Source: MFD02979-c5 sp963705385 (GTDB taxonomy: Bacteria > Bacteroidota > Bacteroidia > Cytophagales > Amoebophilaceae). From it: DNA of 64,000 nucleotides. The DNA is taken from assembly GCA_963705385.1 (NCBI GenBank), contig OY970075.1:62001-126000 (forward strand). The letters are read 5' to 3'. Under the pieces are notes generated by a model that searched no databases, had not been told where the DNA came from, and saw only the letters and a program-made list of their open reading frames with translations. Numbering within the stretch: position 1 is the stretch's first letter; the number at the start of each line of letters is the position of its first letter. The position numbers and the translations under genes are program-made. Positions 54,675 to 63,786 of the stretch are shown piece by piece.

Positions 54675-56411
54675 ATGTCTTTTCCCCTCTTATCACTCAT
54701 CATATGGCTACCCATAGGTAGCATATGCTTATTACTACTGCTCCCTGCTTGCCAGTGGCAAGTTTTTCGTTACGTCGCTCTAGGTACTATACTGTTGCAA
54801 GGGCTGGGGGTAGGAATAGTATTAACGCATTTTCAAGCTGGTACTGTCAAAGAATTTGCTGGTGTAGAAGGAATATCGTGGGTAGAACAGTTGCATTGGA
54901 TGCAGCTGGACCTAGGTAGCTTAGGTATATTGTCGGTAGACTACTTGGTAGGGGTCGACGGGCTCAACGTCGGCCTGTTATTGCTATCTGTTATGATTCT
55001 GACTGTAGGCGTTATTGCCTCTTGGAATATACAAAAGCACACTAAGGCCTATTTTGTCCTGTACTTACTTACAGATACCCTGATTATGGGGAGCTTCTTA
55101 GCTCTGGATTTCCTGTTATTCTACATCTTCTTTGAAATGACCTTGCTACCTATCTATTGTTTTATTGGCATTTGGGGGGGACTTAAACGTGCGCAGGCCA
55201 CTACGAAATATTTCTTGTATACGTTGTTGGGTACGGTCCTAATCTTGGTAGTGCTCATCGGGCTAGGGTTGTCTGTATACGATCCTGTAGCTACCGGTGT
55301 GCATATAGGTCTGCTTGCGCCACAAGAAACCTTGACCACAGAAAAGATCAAGGCAGTGCAAAGTGTAGTACAAGCCTCTTCAACAGCTTCTGAGCATGTC
55401 GTACATTCCTTTAAAATCATGGATATGCAAGACACTCGTAACTTTATTCCAGGCGCTATCCTGGGAGTTTCAGGTGAGAAAGTCATCTGGGGACAGACAG
55501 CTAGGCTTTTGGCGTTCTTAGGGCTGGTCATAGGCTTTTGTATCAAACTAGCAGTAGTGCCTTTTCATACTTGGCTCCCTGATGCACACGTAGAGGCCCC
55601 TACACCTATTTCCATTGTGCTGGCAGCGCTTTTGCTTAAGGTAGGAGGGTATGGCTTGCTACGCACCGCTTATAGTATCTTTCCAGAAGGGGCTATCCAT
55701 TATAGCTTTGAAATTGGTATACTAGGCGTAGTGTCGATTGCTTATGCAGCCCTGAATGCATTGGTTACACAGGATTTAAAGCGGATGGTGGCTTATGCCT
55801 CTGTAGCACACATGGGGTTTGTATTGCTGGGGCTTGCTTCACTAACCTACGAAGGGGTCAATGGTGCTTTGTATCAAATGGTAAGTCACGGCCTGCTATC
55901 AACCCTGCTTTTTTTAGTAGCTGAGGTACTTTACGATAGAACACAAGACAGGACGATAGAGAATTATAGTGGATTAGCTACTAGAATGCCGTATTACACC
56001 ACCATAGCTATCATCACCTTCTTTGCAGCCCTTGGCCTGCCTGGTTTTTCAGGCTTTATTGGTGAGCTCTTAGTATTGTCAGGCGCCTTTCAGGCTTCTG
56101 AGGCAAGTTTACCTAAATGGCTAGGCATGGTAGGAGCCCTAGGGATACTACTCAATGCTGTGTATTGGGTGTGGACCATCCAGCGGGTATTTTGGGGTAC
56201 CTTTTCCTCGCGCTGCCCAGCCTGGGAGGTTAAGCTCAAAGATTTGTATACAAGGGAGTACTTGATGTTTATACCGCTCCTGCTTACTATTTTGCTCTTG
56301 GGTATATTTCCACATCTATTACTAGACTTGACTACAGCTTCGGTCAGTGAACTAGTAAGTAGGGTGTGTAGCATAGGGCAGGAAAACCTACACGTCGCCT
56401 TACCGCAATGA
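54675..56411 (+). CDS. nuoM: NADH-quinone oxidoreductase subunit M
   Basis: Proton-pumping membrane subunit of complex I (antiporter-like). The 578 residues have about 14 helices. The conserved glutamate is in FFEMTLLPIYCFIGIWGG, followed by lysine-bearing helices including KLAVVPFHTWLPDAHVEAPT and the next PISIVLAALLLKVGGYGLLR. DLKRMVAYASVAHMGFVLLG and LPGFSGFIGELLVLSGAF are also typical. An insert of about 70 residues (about 205-270) is longer than in E. coli. Neither nuoL nor nuoN flanks it: upstream is IS5 debris and downstream is rbfA on the other strand. It may be separated from the rest of the complex, or an antiporter-type orphan. Confidence 0.9.
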   Translation: MSFPLLSLIIWLPIGSICLLLLLPACQWQVFRYVALGTILLQGLGVGIVLTHFQAGTVKEFAGVEGISWVEQLHWMQLDLGSLGILSVDYLVGVDGLNVGLLLLSVMILTVGVIASWNIQKHTKAYFVLYLLTDTLIMGSFLALDFLLFYIFFEMTLLPIYCFIGIWGGLKRAQATTKYFLYTLLGTVLILVVLIGLGLSVYDPVATGVHIGLLAPQETLTTEKIKAVQSVVQASSTASEHVVHSFKIMDMQDTRNFIPGAILGVSGEKVIWGQTARLLAFLGLVIGFCIKLAVVPFHTWLPDAHVEAPTPISIVLAALLLKVGGYGLLRTAYSIFPEGAIHYSFEIGILGVVSIAYAALNALVTQDLKRMVAYASVAHMGFVLLGLASLTYEGVNGALYQMVSHGLLSTLLFLVAEVLYDRTQDRTIENYSGLATRMPYYTTIAIITFFAALGLPGFSGFIGELLVLSGAFQASEASLPKWLGMVGALGILLNAVYWVWTIQRVFWGTFSSRCPAWEVKLKDLYTREYLMFIPLLLTILLLGIFPHLLLDLTTASVSELVSRVCSIGQENLHVALPQ

Positions 56412-56433
56412 GGAAACGCAACGTTCTACCAGC

Positions 56434-56817
56434 CTATACTTCATCTTCCATAAAACCAATATCCTTAGAGATATCTAGTCCATCCAGTAGGCGGTTAGTT
56501 TTAGCTGCACGCTCTACTGAATCGTCTATGTAAAATTGTAATTCAGGTACTTTACGCAACTTATTTCCGAGGCGGCTCCCCAATAGTTTTCTGAACTCTG
56601 ACTTTTTTTGCTCAATTTTTGTTAGTAGGTCGGCCCTGTCCTTGTCAAGGATAAAACTCAGGTAGACTTTGGCCATCCCTAGATCAGGACTAATGCGTAC
56701 TTCTGTGACTGTAACCATCACCTTAGCTAAAAGCCTGGGTGTTTCTTGAACAAAAATTTCCCCCAAGGTCTTGTGAAGCATTCTAGCTACTCTTTGTGTT
56801 CTTACAGATGCTGCCAT
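56434..56817 (-). CDS. rbfA: Ribosome-binding factor A
   Basis: 127 residues with the KH-like RbfA fold: QRVARMLHKTLGEIFVQETP, VTVTEVRISPDLGMAKVYLS and ELQFYIDDSVERAAKTNRLL. It helps 16S rRNA 5'-end maturation in late 30S assembly. It is followed on the same strand after tpiA (51 bases between). Length and motifs are normal. Confidence 0.93.
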   Translation of the reverse strand: MAASVRTQRVARMLHKTLGEIFVQETPRLLAKVMVTVTEVRISPDLGMAKVYLSFILDKDRADLLTKIEQKKSEFRKLLGSRLGNKLRKVPELQFYIDDSVERAAKTNRLLDGLDISKDIGFMEDEV

Positions 56818-56868
56818 GACTATAAATTTATTGATTGGATGATTATATGCAGCTGCTATACTGACTAG

Positions 56869-57633
56869 TCATTTCAAGGCATGAACAACAGCCATAAAGG
56901 AATTTGCTTGCAATGAAGCGCCTCCGATTAACCCTCCATCGACATCTGGGCAAGTAAAAAATGCAGATGCATTCTGGGCATTGCAACTCCCTCCATACAA
57001 AATAGGAATACTTTGGGCAATGGCTTCACCATACTTAGGTGCAATTGTACTCCTGATGGCCTCATGCATGGCCTGAACCTGAGTTGGTGTTGGCGTGATA
57101 CCTGTTCCAATAGCCCATACAGGCTCGTAAGCAATAACGACTTGTATTATTTGCTCGGCAGCAAGGTGGAATAAACTATCGGTAAGCTGCTGTTGTACAA
57201 AAGCTACGTGTTGACCTGCCTCTCTAGTCTGCTTGTGCTCTCCGCAGCAAAATATAGGGCGTAAGCCATATGTCAAGGCAGTATTTACCTTTTGGGCTAA
57301 GCGTGTATGGGTTTCACCAAAATACTGCCTTCGTTCACTATGTCCTATCAGGACAAAGCTAACGCCTACAGAACGAAGCATAGGCGCAGCCACCTCACCT
57401 GTGAAATCTCCATGAGCATTTTCATGACAATTTTGTGCACCCAGCTGGACATACCCTGAGGTGGGAAGGAGCTTGTGCACAGCATACAGATGGATAAAAG
57501 AAGGAATGAATACTGCCTGGGCTGATGGTTGTAAGTGCTCTTGGAGCTGCTGGATTATCTCAGCAACTAGCTCAAGCCCTTCCTCAAGGTTTTTATTCAT
57601 CTTCCAGTTGGCAGCGATAATCTTCGAACGCAT
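56869..57633 (-). CDS. tpiA: Triosephosphate isomerase
   Basis: Interconverts dihydroxyacetone phosphate and glyceraldehyde-3-phosphate. 254 residues from the ATG at 57633 (the frame extends ten codons upstream, but MRSKIIAANWKMNKN is the normal start). Catalytic residues are visible: Lys in NWKMN, His in VLIGHSERRQYFGE, Glu in VIAYEPVWAIGTG. The phosphate loop ILYGGSCNAQN and DGGLIGGASL are intact. It is functional by all signs, in contrast to the broken aldolase and FBPase elsewhere in the window. Confidence 0.96.
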   Translation of the reverse strand: MRSKIIAANWKMNKNLEEGLELVAEIIQQLQEHLQPSAQAVFIPSFIHLYAVHKLLPTSGYVQLGAQNCHENAHGDFTGEVAAPMLRSVGVSFVLIGHSERRQYFGETHTRLAQKVNTALTYGLRPIFCCGEHKQTREAGQHVAFVQQQLTDSLFHLAAEQIIQVVIAYEPVWAIGTGITPTPTQVQAMHEAIRSTIAPKYGEAIAQSIPILYGGSCNAQNASAFFTCPDVDGGLIGGASLQANSFMAVVHALK

Positions 57634-57793
57634 GTTTGATGTGACTATGAGCTGGCTTAACATAAGTGTTAACTTACAGCCTTACAGAGAGAAGTATTAA
57701 AAAGAGTAACCCAGGTATTTAAAAGGCTATTGCTGACTCATATTTTGATTGCATTCTGCTTTTTTATTCAGGCTCTATAAAAAACGTTTAGAC

Positions 57794-59080
57794 TTAATCT
57801 ACAGAGGTAGACGGCCAGGAAAGATAATTCTTTCGTTCCGCATCAAATCTCAATAAAATAAACAACATCAGCGAGAATGACCACAGCGAGGAACCTCCAT
57901 AGCTAACAAAAGGTAATGGAATACCAATTACAGGCATCAGGCCAATGGTCATGCCGATGTTAACCATAAAATGAAAAAATAGGATTGAAGCTACAGCATA
58001 ACCATATACCCTGGAAAACCGTAGCCTTTGCCGCTCTGCTATGTAGAGTACTCTAGATATTAGCACCAAAAAGACAACAATGACCAATGAAGCTCCTACC
58101 CACCCATGTTCCTCGCCTATGGTACAAAAGATAAAATCTGTGCTCTGCTCTGGAACAAAGCCGTACTTGGTTTGCGTACCTTTAAGGAAGCCTTTGCCCC
58201 AAAGTCCTCCAGAGCCAATTGCTATTTTGGCCTGCGTTACATTCCATCCAATACCCAAAGGATCTATATTAGGGTTGATCAACGCTTTGATTCTATTTTG
58301 CTGATGAGGTTTTAACACTTTTTCGACAAAGAGATGAACCCCCTCAATAAAAGTCAAGTTTCCCAAAGTCATCAAGCTTACAAGCATGATTCTTTTTACT
58401 GTCTTTTTACTCATGCCAATGATGAGCAGTGCTAAACTGAATGTGCCGATGATCAGGTAGCTGCGAGCAATGAGTAAGGTCAATAAGGAGACAGTAACAA
58501 TGAATAGCCCTATCAAAAGGAGCCAAGGTGAAAGCCCTTCTCTGTAAAACACAATGACAAAAGCGCTAAAAACTAGGCTAGATCCTAAGTCGCCTTGTAA
58601 CAAGATGAGGGCCACGGGAAGCAAGGTGATGCAGAGCACCTCAAGCTGCGTTTTGAGCTGGGTAAGCTTGGCATTGGCGTCCCCTAAATGCTTAGCAATG
58701 GCAATAGCACAAGCCAGCTTAGCAAATTCAGCAGACTGAAACTGAATTCCTTTCCACTGCAGCCATGCCTTATGTCCTCCCACGCTTATTCCAAAAAAAA
58801 AAGTACTTACTAGCAAGAGTATAGCAAGAAAATATAAGGCATAAGCTAAGGATTGATAGAAGCTGGTATCAAAAAATAAAATAATGACAAAAATTACTCC
58901 AGTGGTAGCTATCCATAAAAACTGCTTACCAGCACTTCTAGACAAATCGAACAAGCTCTGTTGGAGGCCTTGCTCATAACTGACAGCATGGAGATTGAAC
59001 CAGCCAAAAATGACTAAGCTGGCATACAGCGCAAGGAGCAGCCAGTCAATGTGAGCAAATATTTTATTTTCTGTTTTCAA
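57794..59080 (-). CDS. rodA: Rod-shape SEDS glycosyltransferase RodA
   Basis: 428-residue SEDS-family membrane protein with about ten helices that polymerises lipid II for lateral wall growth. Conserved segments are GGHKAWLQWKGIQFQSAEFA, SGGLWGKGFLKGTQTKYGFV, PEQSTDFIFCTIGEEHGWVG and GLMPVIGIPLPFVSYGGSSL. Its ATG overlaps the PBP2 stop by four bases (translational coupling). Last gene of the mreB-mreC-mreD-mrdA-rodA operon. Confidence 0.95.
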   Translation of the reverse strand: MKTENKIFAHIDWLLLALYASLVIFGWFNLHAVSYEQGLQQSLFDLSRSAGKQFLWIATTGVIFVIILFFDTSFYQSLAYALYFLAILLLVSTFFFGISVGGHKAWLQWKGIQFQSAEFAKLACAIAIAKHLGDANAKLTQLKTQLEVLCITLLPVALILLQGDLGSSLVFSAFVIVFYREGLSPWLLLIGLFIVTVSLLTLLIARSYLIIGTFSLALLIIGMSKKTVKRIMLVSLMTLGNLTFIEGVHLFVEKVLKPHQQNRIKALINPNIDPLGIGWNVTQAKIAIGSGGLWGKGFLKGTQTKYGFVPEQSTDFIFCTIGEEHGWVGASLVIVVFLVLISRVLYIAERQRLRFSRVYGYAVASILFFHFMVNIGMTIGLMPVIGIPLPFVSYGGSSLWSFSLMLFILLRFDAERKNYLSWPSTSVD

Positions 59081-60879
59081 TGAGAAAAATCTCCTTTAAG
59101 TACATAATCCTGGATCCAAGGGCGGCTAATGCCTCCCTTGAGGTATTGCTCGATCATGAGGCCAGCAATGGCAGCAGCTGCTCTAGAACCCCAGCCAGCG
59201 TTTTCGACATATACGGCTAGCGCTATTTGTGTGTCTCCTTGGAGCGCAAAAGCAATACACGCTGCGTGGTCTTCACCATGTGGATTCTCTGCTGTACCTG
59301 TCTTAGCATAAACAGGTATGCCTTGGATGCGAGCACGCCATGACGTGCCACCTTCCACGCCCTCACGCATTGCCTGGGCTACAAATTCAAAATGAGCTTT
59401 GTCAATGTTGACTATATACTTTCTTATTTTCTCTGGTGACACAGGCTCTTCCCCTATTTGCTTGACCAAATGTGGTATATAATAATAACCTTTATTAGCG
59501 ATGGTGGCAGCTAGATTGGCCATTTGTAAGGGAGTTACCAAAAGCTCTCCTTGCCCAATATCTAATGAACGAATCGTGGAAGCCTTCCAGCGTCCCTGAC
59601 CATACCAGGTATCATAAAACTGAACCCCGGGAATATGTCCGCATTTTTCTCCGGGTAGGTCTATCCCCAAGGAAGTGCCCAAGCCAAATTCTCTGAGATA
59701 GTTGCACCACTTTTCTAGGCCTATGCGTGTGTCTTCATAAGGGTTGCTAGCAACCTGCTGGTTGATAATTCTTCGGAATACATGATAAAAGTAAGGATTA
59801 CAAGAATATTTAATGGCCTTGTGTAAGCTCAAGGGGGAGGGATGAAGGTGGCAGTTGAGCAGTTTTTTATCACAAGCGTATACCGTATCCCCGCAAATCA
59901 CCTTTTCTTGTAACCCGATAAGCGCTTCTAACAGCTTAAAGATAGATCCTGGAGGATACATAGCCATGATAGATCTGTGAAAGAGCGGTGCCAAAGTATT
60001 TTGCTCTAGTAAAGCAAAGTGCTTGCTAAATTTTTTTCCTACCAACAGGTTAGGGTCATAAGCAGGACTAGAAACGATTGCTAGTACTTCTCCTGTCTGA
60101 GGAGCAAGGGCTATAATGCTACCAATCTTATTTTTCATTAAATGCTCGCCATATAGCTGAAGCTTGGTGTCTATGGTAGTTAGCAGTGCATCACCAGGTA
60201 CAGGCAGCTGATCAAGAGCTCCCTCTTTGAATCGGCCTTGTGGTATACCTCTGGCATCGGTGATTTTATATTGAATTCCCCGCTGTCCTCTTAGCACCTC
60301 TTGGTAGCTTTTTTCCAATCCACTAATTCCTACTAAATCTCCTTGTTTGTAATAATTTGTTGTGTCTGTAGCAAGCTGCTGGGAGCTTATCTCACCAACA
60401 TACCCCAATGTATTGGCCAATGTAGCGTAAGGATACTGCCGTGCAGTGCGTCCACTTATAAAAAACCCTGAATACATGTCAAGATGATCCTGAGCTTTGG
60501 CCCATGTTGTCTGTGATATGTCTTTGATAAAGACAGAAGGCTTGACATAAGAATAGCGCTTGGTCCTTTGAAGTGCCTGGTCAAATTCTTGGGGAGTGAT
60601 ATCAAAATCTTGACAGAAAGTCAAGATATCCAGGTGCTTAACTGCTTTAGGAATGACCATCAGATCATAAATGGGCGCATTGTAGGCTAGAAGCTTCCTA
60701 TGTCGGTCATAAATAAGGCCTCGATAAGCATAGTCTAATACAGGCTGTATAATGTTTTTTTCGGCAGCAAGCTTGTATTCCTCACCGAGGACTTGTATGG
60801 AAAATAACCGGATAAGAAAGACAAGGGCTACGAGGAGAAAAAAAATTTGAACGACTTGGCCTCTTTTGGAGTTTGTCAT
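59077..60879 (-). CDS. mrdA: Penicillin-binding protein 2
   Basis: Class B transpeptidase crosslinking peptidoglycan with RodA. 600 residues from the ATG at 60879, two bases after the mreD stop (the frame runs 13 codons further, inside mreD). An N-terminal membrane helix (FFLLVALVFLIRLFSIQVLG) is followed by the pedestal domain and the transpeptidase with catalytic PPGSIFKLLEAL (Ser-x-x-Lys), YSCNPYFYHVF (Ser-x-Asn) and YAKTGTAENPHGEDH (Lys-Thr-Gly). All three motifs are intact, so it should bind beta-lactams and be active. Confidence 0.95.
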   Translation of the reverse strand: MTNSKRGQVVQIFFLLVALVFLIRLFSIQVLGEEYKLAAEKNIIQPVLDYAYRGLIYDRHRKLLAYNAPIYDLMVIPKAVKHLDILTFCQDFDITPQEFDQALQRTKRYSYVKPSVFIKDISQTTWAKAQDHLDMYSGFFISGRTARQYPYATLANTLGYVGEISSQQLATDTTNYYKQGDLVGISGLEKSYQEVLRGQRGIQYKITDARGIPQGRFKEGALDQLPVPGDALLTTIDTKLQLYGEHLMKNKIGSIIALAPQTGEVLAIVSSPAYDPNLLVGKKFSKHFALLEQNTLAPLFHRSIMAMYPPGSIFKLLEALIGLQEKVICGDTVYACDKKLLNCHLHPSPLSLHKAIKYSCNPYFYHVFRRIINQQVASNPYEDTRIGLEKWCNYLREFGLGTSLGIDLPGEKCGHIPGVQFYDTWYGQGRWKASTIRSLDIGQGELLVTPLQMANLAATIANKGYYYIPHLVKQIGEEPVSPEKIRKYIVNIDKAHFEFVAQAMREGVEGGTSWRARIQGIPVYAKTGTAENPHGEDHAACIAFALQGDTQIALAVYVENAGWGSRAAAAIAGLMIEQYLKGGISRPWIQDYVLKGDFSH

Positions 60880-60880
60880 A

Positions 60881-61402
60881 TCATCTTCTACCCATCCTAA
60901 TAGAAAAGCCCTGTACAATGAGGACAGAGGCGTAAGTAAGCAAGGTGCTGGCTGCTGCTTTGCGTAATCCTAGCCCCAACAATGTGCTATTCCAAGCGTC
61001 TAAAGAAAACAAAGCTGTATGGTGAATGAAGGTGAGTATCAGGAAAAATATGGTAAAATTCCTTAAACCTAAGTTACGCAATGTAGGCTGGTTATCTAGC
61101 GCGTATTTGCCAGAAGGAAACATATATTTAAGTAGTAATGCTCTGCTATAAATCAGTAGAACAGAGGAAAATGCATGTATACCTAAGCTGTCATAAAATA
61201 TATCTATCAGCAGACCAACTATAAAGCTCAGTAGCAAAAGGGAGAGCAGGTTTGTATTCTGCTGAGGCAGGGACAGAAGAAAGCTTACATAAACAAAGCA
61301 AGAGACAGTGTGCAATGGTACGATGTACCGGGCAATGATTATTTGTAAGGTGACATAAAAGACAAGGTGAGCTACTTGACCTAGCTTGCTGACTTTATTC
61401 AT
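60881..61402 (-). CDS. mreD: Rod shape-determining protein MreD
   Basis: 173-residue membrane protein with five or six helices and little sequence conservation beyond FIVGLLIDIFYDSLGIHAFS, the typical MreD segment. It overlaps mreC by eight bases and is followed directly by mrdA. Assigned by motif and operon position. Confidence 0.9.
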   Translation of the reverse strand: MNKVSKLGQVAHLVFYVTLQIIIARYIVPLHTVSCFVYVSFLLSLPQQNTNLLSLLLLSFIVGLLIDIFYDSLGIHAFSSVLLIYSRALLLKYMFPSGKYALDNQPTLRNLGLRNFTIFFLILTFIHHTALFSLDAWNSTLLGLGLRKAAASTLLTYASVLIVQGFSIRMGRR

Positions 61403-62216
61403 AAAAACTTTTGGTATGCTGTTCTAAAGCATTTTGTTCCTGCTTTAAAGCATCCTTGACTACATAGACGTACCGCAACCTACTAAAGTCAGTGCTGAGG
61501 TTCAACTCAATGTCGTAGAAAGGAGCTTCTTTTCTAAGGATCACACGTTTGATATGACCAATCAGGATCCCTTCAAAAAAAGTGGAGTTGTACCCTGAGG
61601 TGACTACAGCCTCTCCTGGCTCAATAGCCACATGCCTGGGCACGTACAGTATCTGGGCGCAAAAAGGATCATGACCTTGCCATTGTACAGTGCCCATGAC
61701 TCCAGATTGGTTAAGTTTAGCAGATACCAGTATATCTGTGTGTAAAAAAGAAATAACTGTAGAAAAATGCTCTGAAACAGCTTTTACCCTGCCTACAATC
61801 CCCTCTCTACACATGACACCCATCCCAGGGGTTATACCATGTATGGCTCCTTTATCAAGGGTGAGGTAATTTTTTGTAGTAGCTATCGAATTATTAATCA
61901 CCTTAGCAGGAATCAAGTCGTATCGTTCATTTATAACGATATTATGCGGTGACTTCGATAGGATTTCTTCTTGAAGGAGTTTTTTGCGCAAGGCTATGTT
62001 TTCGTCGAGCAATTGCTCGTTTACCCTTTTCAGTGAGCGGTAATCTTTCACTTCACTAATTATAGTATATATACTACCTGTGATGTAATTACTAGTACCA
62101 AGAAAGGAGTATTTTTCTGACTTGTGTGCAGAGACAAAAGCAACACTGATTAGCTCTAGCAAGACGAAAACAGCAAAATTCCTATACTCGTACAAAAAAT
62201 AGAAAAACCTTTTCAT
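61395..62216 (-). CDS. mreC: Rod shape-determining protein MreC
   Basis: 273 residues: an N-terminal membrane helix, a coiled coil (SEVKDYRSLKRVNEQLLDEN) and a periplasmic beta domain with LTLDKGAIHGITPGMGVMCR and EGIVGRVKAVSEHFSTVISF, then SGVMGTVQWQG and GEAVVTSGYNSTFFEGILIG. It links cytoplasmic MreB to PBP2. A 217-base gap separates it from mreB. Confidence 0.94.
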   Translation of the reverse strand: MKRFFYFLYEYRNFAVFVLLELISVAFVSAHKSEKYSFLGTSNYITGSIYTIISEVKDYRSLKRVNEQLLDENIALRKKLLQEEILSKSPHNIVINERYDLIPAKVINNSIATTKNYLTLDKGAIHGITPGMGVMCREGIVGRVKAVSEHFSTVISFLHTDILVSAKLNQSGVMGTVQWQGHDPFCAQILYVPRHVAIEPGEAVVTSGYNSTFFEGILIGHIKRVILRKEAPFYDIELNLSTDFSRLRYVYVVKDALKQEQNALEQHTKSFYE

Positions 62217-62433
62217 AGAGGTGGATTGTCCACTGCTACAATTGTTAGTGATGAGGCTAAGGTTAGTTCCTTCATTCCTTTGCTTGGTTATTGAATCACT
62301 GAGTAATAGAGGGAAAACTGGAAAGTCAGGTGAAGTAGTTTGTATTTTTTACACCTTAGAGGCCTATGCCGGTTTAAGTTTTTTAATGCCTTTTAAGGCA
62401 CGCATAATTTATAATCGATCAGAGACAATTCAA

Positions 62434-63465
62434 TCAACTCATTAATACGCTCTTATAAGCATCAAAGTTTTTCAGGGCAATGCCCGTGCCCCTTACTACG
62501 GCCTGGAGTGGCTCTTCAGCGATGTGCACTGACAGTTTGGTCCTTTTCGACAATCGTTTGTCAAGGCCTCGTAAAAGCGCTCCTCCCCCTGTGAGGTAGA
62601 TGCCATTGTCATAAATATCTGCAGAAAGTTCAGGGGGAGAGATCTCTAATGCTTTTAAAACAGCTTCTTCAATTTTTGCAACCGATTTTTCGAGAGCAAG
62701 GGAAATTTCTGAGTAGTTGACACTAACCACTTTAGGAATACCTGACAGGAGGTCTCTACCCCGCACCTCAAAGTCATCTGGTGGGGTTTCTAATTCAGTA
62801 CAAGCAGCACCTACTGCCAACTTAATCTTTTCAGCCGTCCTTTCTCCTATCAGCAGGTTATGCTGCTTTTTCATGTATTCCAGAATGTCACTACTAAATA
62901 CATCACCAGCAACCTTGATAGACTGATCGCATACAATACCCGAGAGCGCTATAACTGCGATCTCTGTAGTCCCTCCTCCAATGTCCACGATCATAGAGCC
63001 CACAGGGGCTTCTATATCAATACCAATCCCGATTGCTGCTGCAATTGGTTCGTGGATCATGTATACTTCTTTAGCACCAGTGTGTTCTGCAGAGTCTCTT
63101 ACAGCTCTCTTTTCAACGTCTGTAATTCCAGAGGGAATACAGATGATCATCCTATGTGCCAAGGGTTTCAAGAAGCCCCATTTGGTGTTGTTAATCATCT
63201 TAATCATGCTTCGAATCATATGTTCAGCTGCATGGAAGTCAGCAATTACCCCGTCTTTGAGTGGACGAATTGTTTTGATATTGGCATGTGTCTTTTCATG
63301 CATATACATTGCTTTCCTTCCCACAGCTATTATTTTGTTAGTGTCTCTATCAATAGCTATAATGGAAGGCTCGTCTACAACTATTTTGCCTTTTTGTATA
63401 ATTAATGTGTTTGCTGTTCCCAGATCAACAGCAATGTCGCTGTAAAAAAAATTCAGAAGCCCCAT
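62434..63465 (-). CDS. mreB: Rod shape-determining protein MreB
   Basis: Bacterial actin that directs side-wall synthesis. 343 residues; phosphate-1 IAVDLGTANTLI, ISxKxAxxEP-type region EVYMIHEPIAAAIGIGIDIE, phosphate-2 MIVDIGGGTTEIAVIA and adenosine motif NGIYLTGGGALLRGLDKRLS are all present. First gene of the operon. Length and motifs normal. Confidence 0.97.
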   Translation of the reverse strand: MGLLNFFYSDIAVDLGTANTLIIQKGKIVVDEPSIIAIDRDTNKIIAVGRKAMYMHEKTHANIKTIRPLKDGVIADFHAAEHMIRSMIKMINNTKWGFLKPLAHRMIICIPSGITDVEKRAVRDSAEHTGAKEVYMIHEPIAAAIGIGIDIEAPVGSMIVDIGGGTTEIAVIALSGIVCDQSIKVAGDVFSSDILEYMKKQHNLLIGERTAEKIKLAVGAACTELETPPDDFEVRGRDLLSGIPKVVSVNYSEISLALEKSVAKIEEAVLKALEISPPELSADIYDNGIYLTGGGALLRGLDKRLSKRTKLSVHIAEEPLQAVVRGTGIALKNFDAYKSVLMS

Positions 63466-63786
63466 TGTGTAAAACGTTTATAATAAGATCAATAGCCTAA
63501 ACTCTGCCACCTGCTAACTTAGCTGGCAAACCAAACAACTTGACATTAACAAATTTTTTGATCACAGGGACCTGTTAGGTGACCTAGAAGATTAAAAATT
63601 TACTAAAGCTGACCCTCTAAGGGCAAGTTCATAAGATTTTCCTTTGAGCTGGATAGGCAATAGTTTTATAGGCATTACAGAATTAACGAAAACCGGATCT
63701 AGGTCTCCTAAAGGCTCTGTAGAAACTGTCCTTGAACCACTCAGGTTGAGGAGAGCTACCCTATTTGAGAGCAGCTAAAATATTTC
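63466..63786. other. Upstream region of mreB
   Basis: About 320 bases between mreB and the edge gene, AT-rich. It should hold the mreB promoter, but I find no clear TTTG/TAnnTTTG pair. No gene seen. Confidence 0.45.

Noticed and set aside
62388..62399. GCCTTTTAAGGC as terminator between mreB and mreC
   Set aside because: Five-bp stem with a two-base loop and no T-run on the transcribed side.
62221..62445. 74-codon ORF between mreC and mreB, plus strand
   Set aside because: Antisense to the operon leader, unnatural composition, no family look, overlaps the mreB stop.
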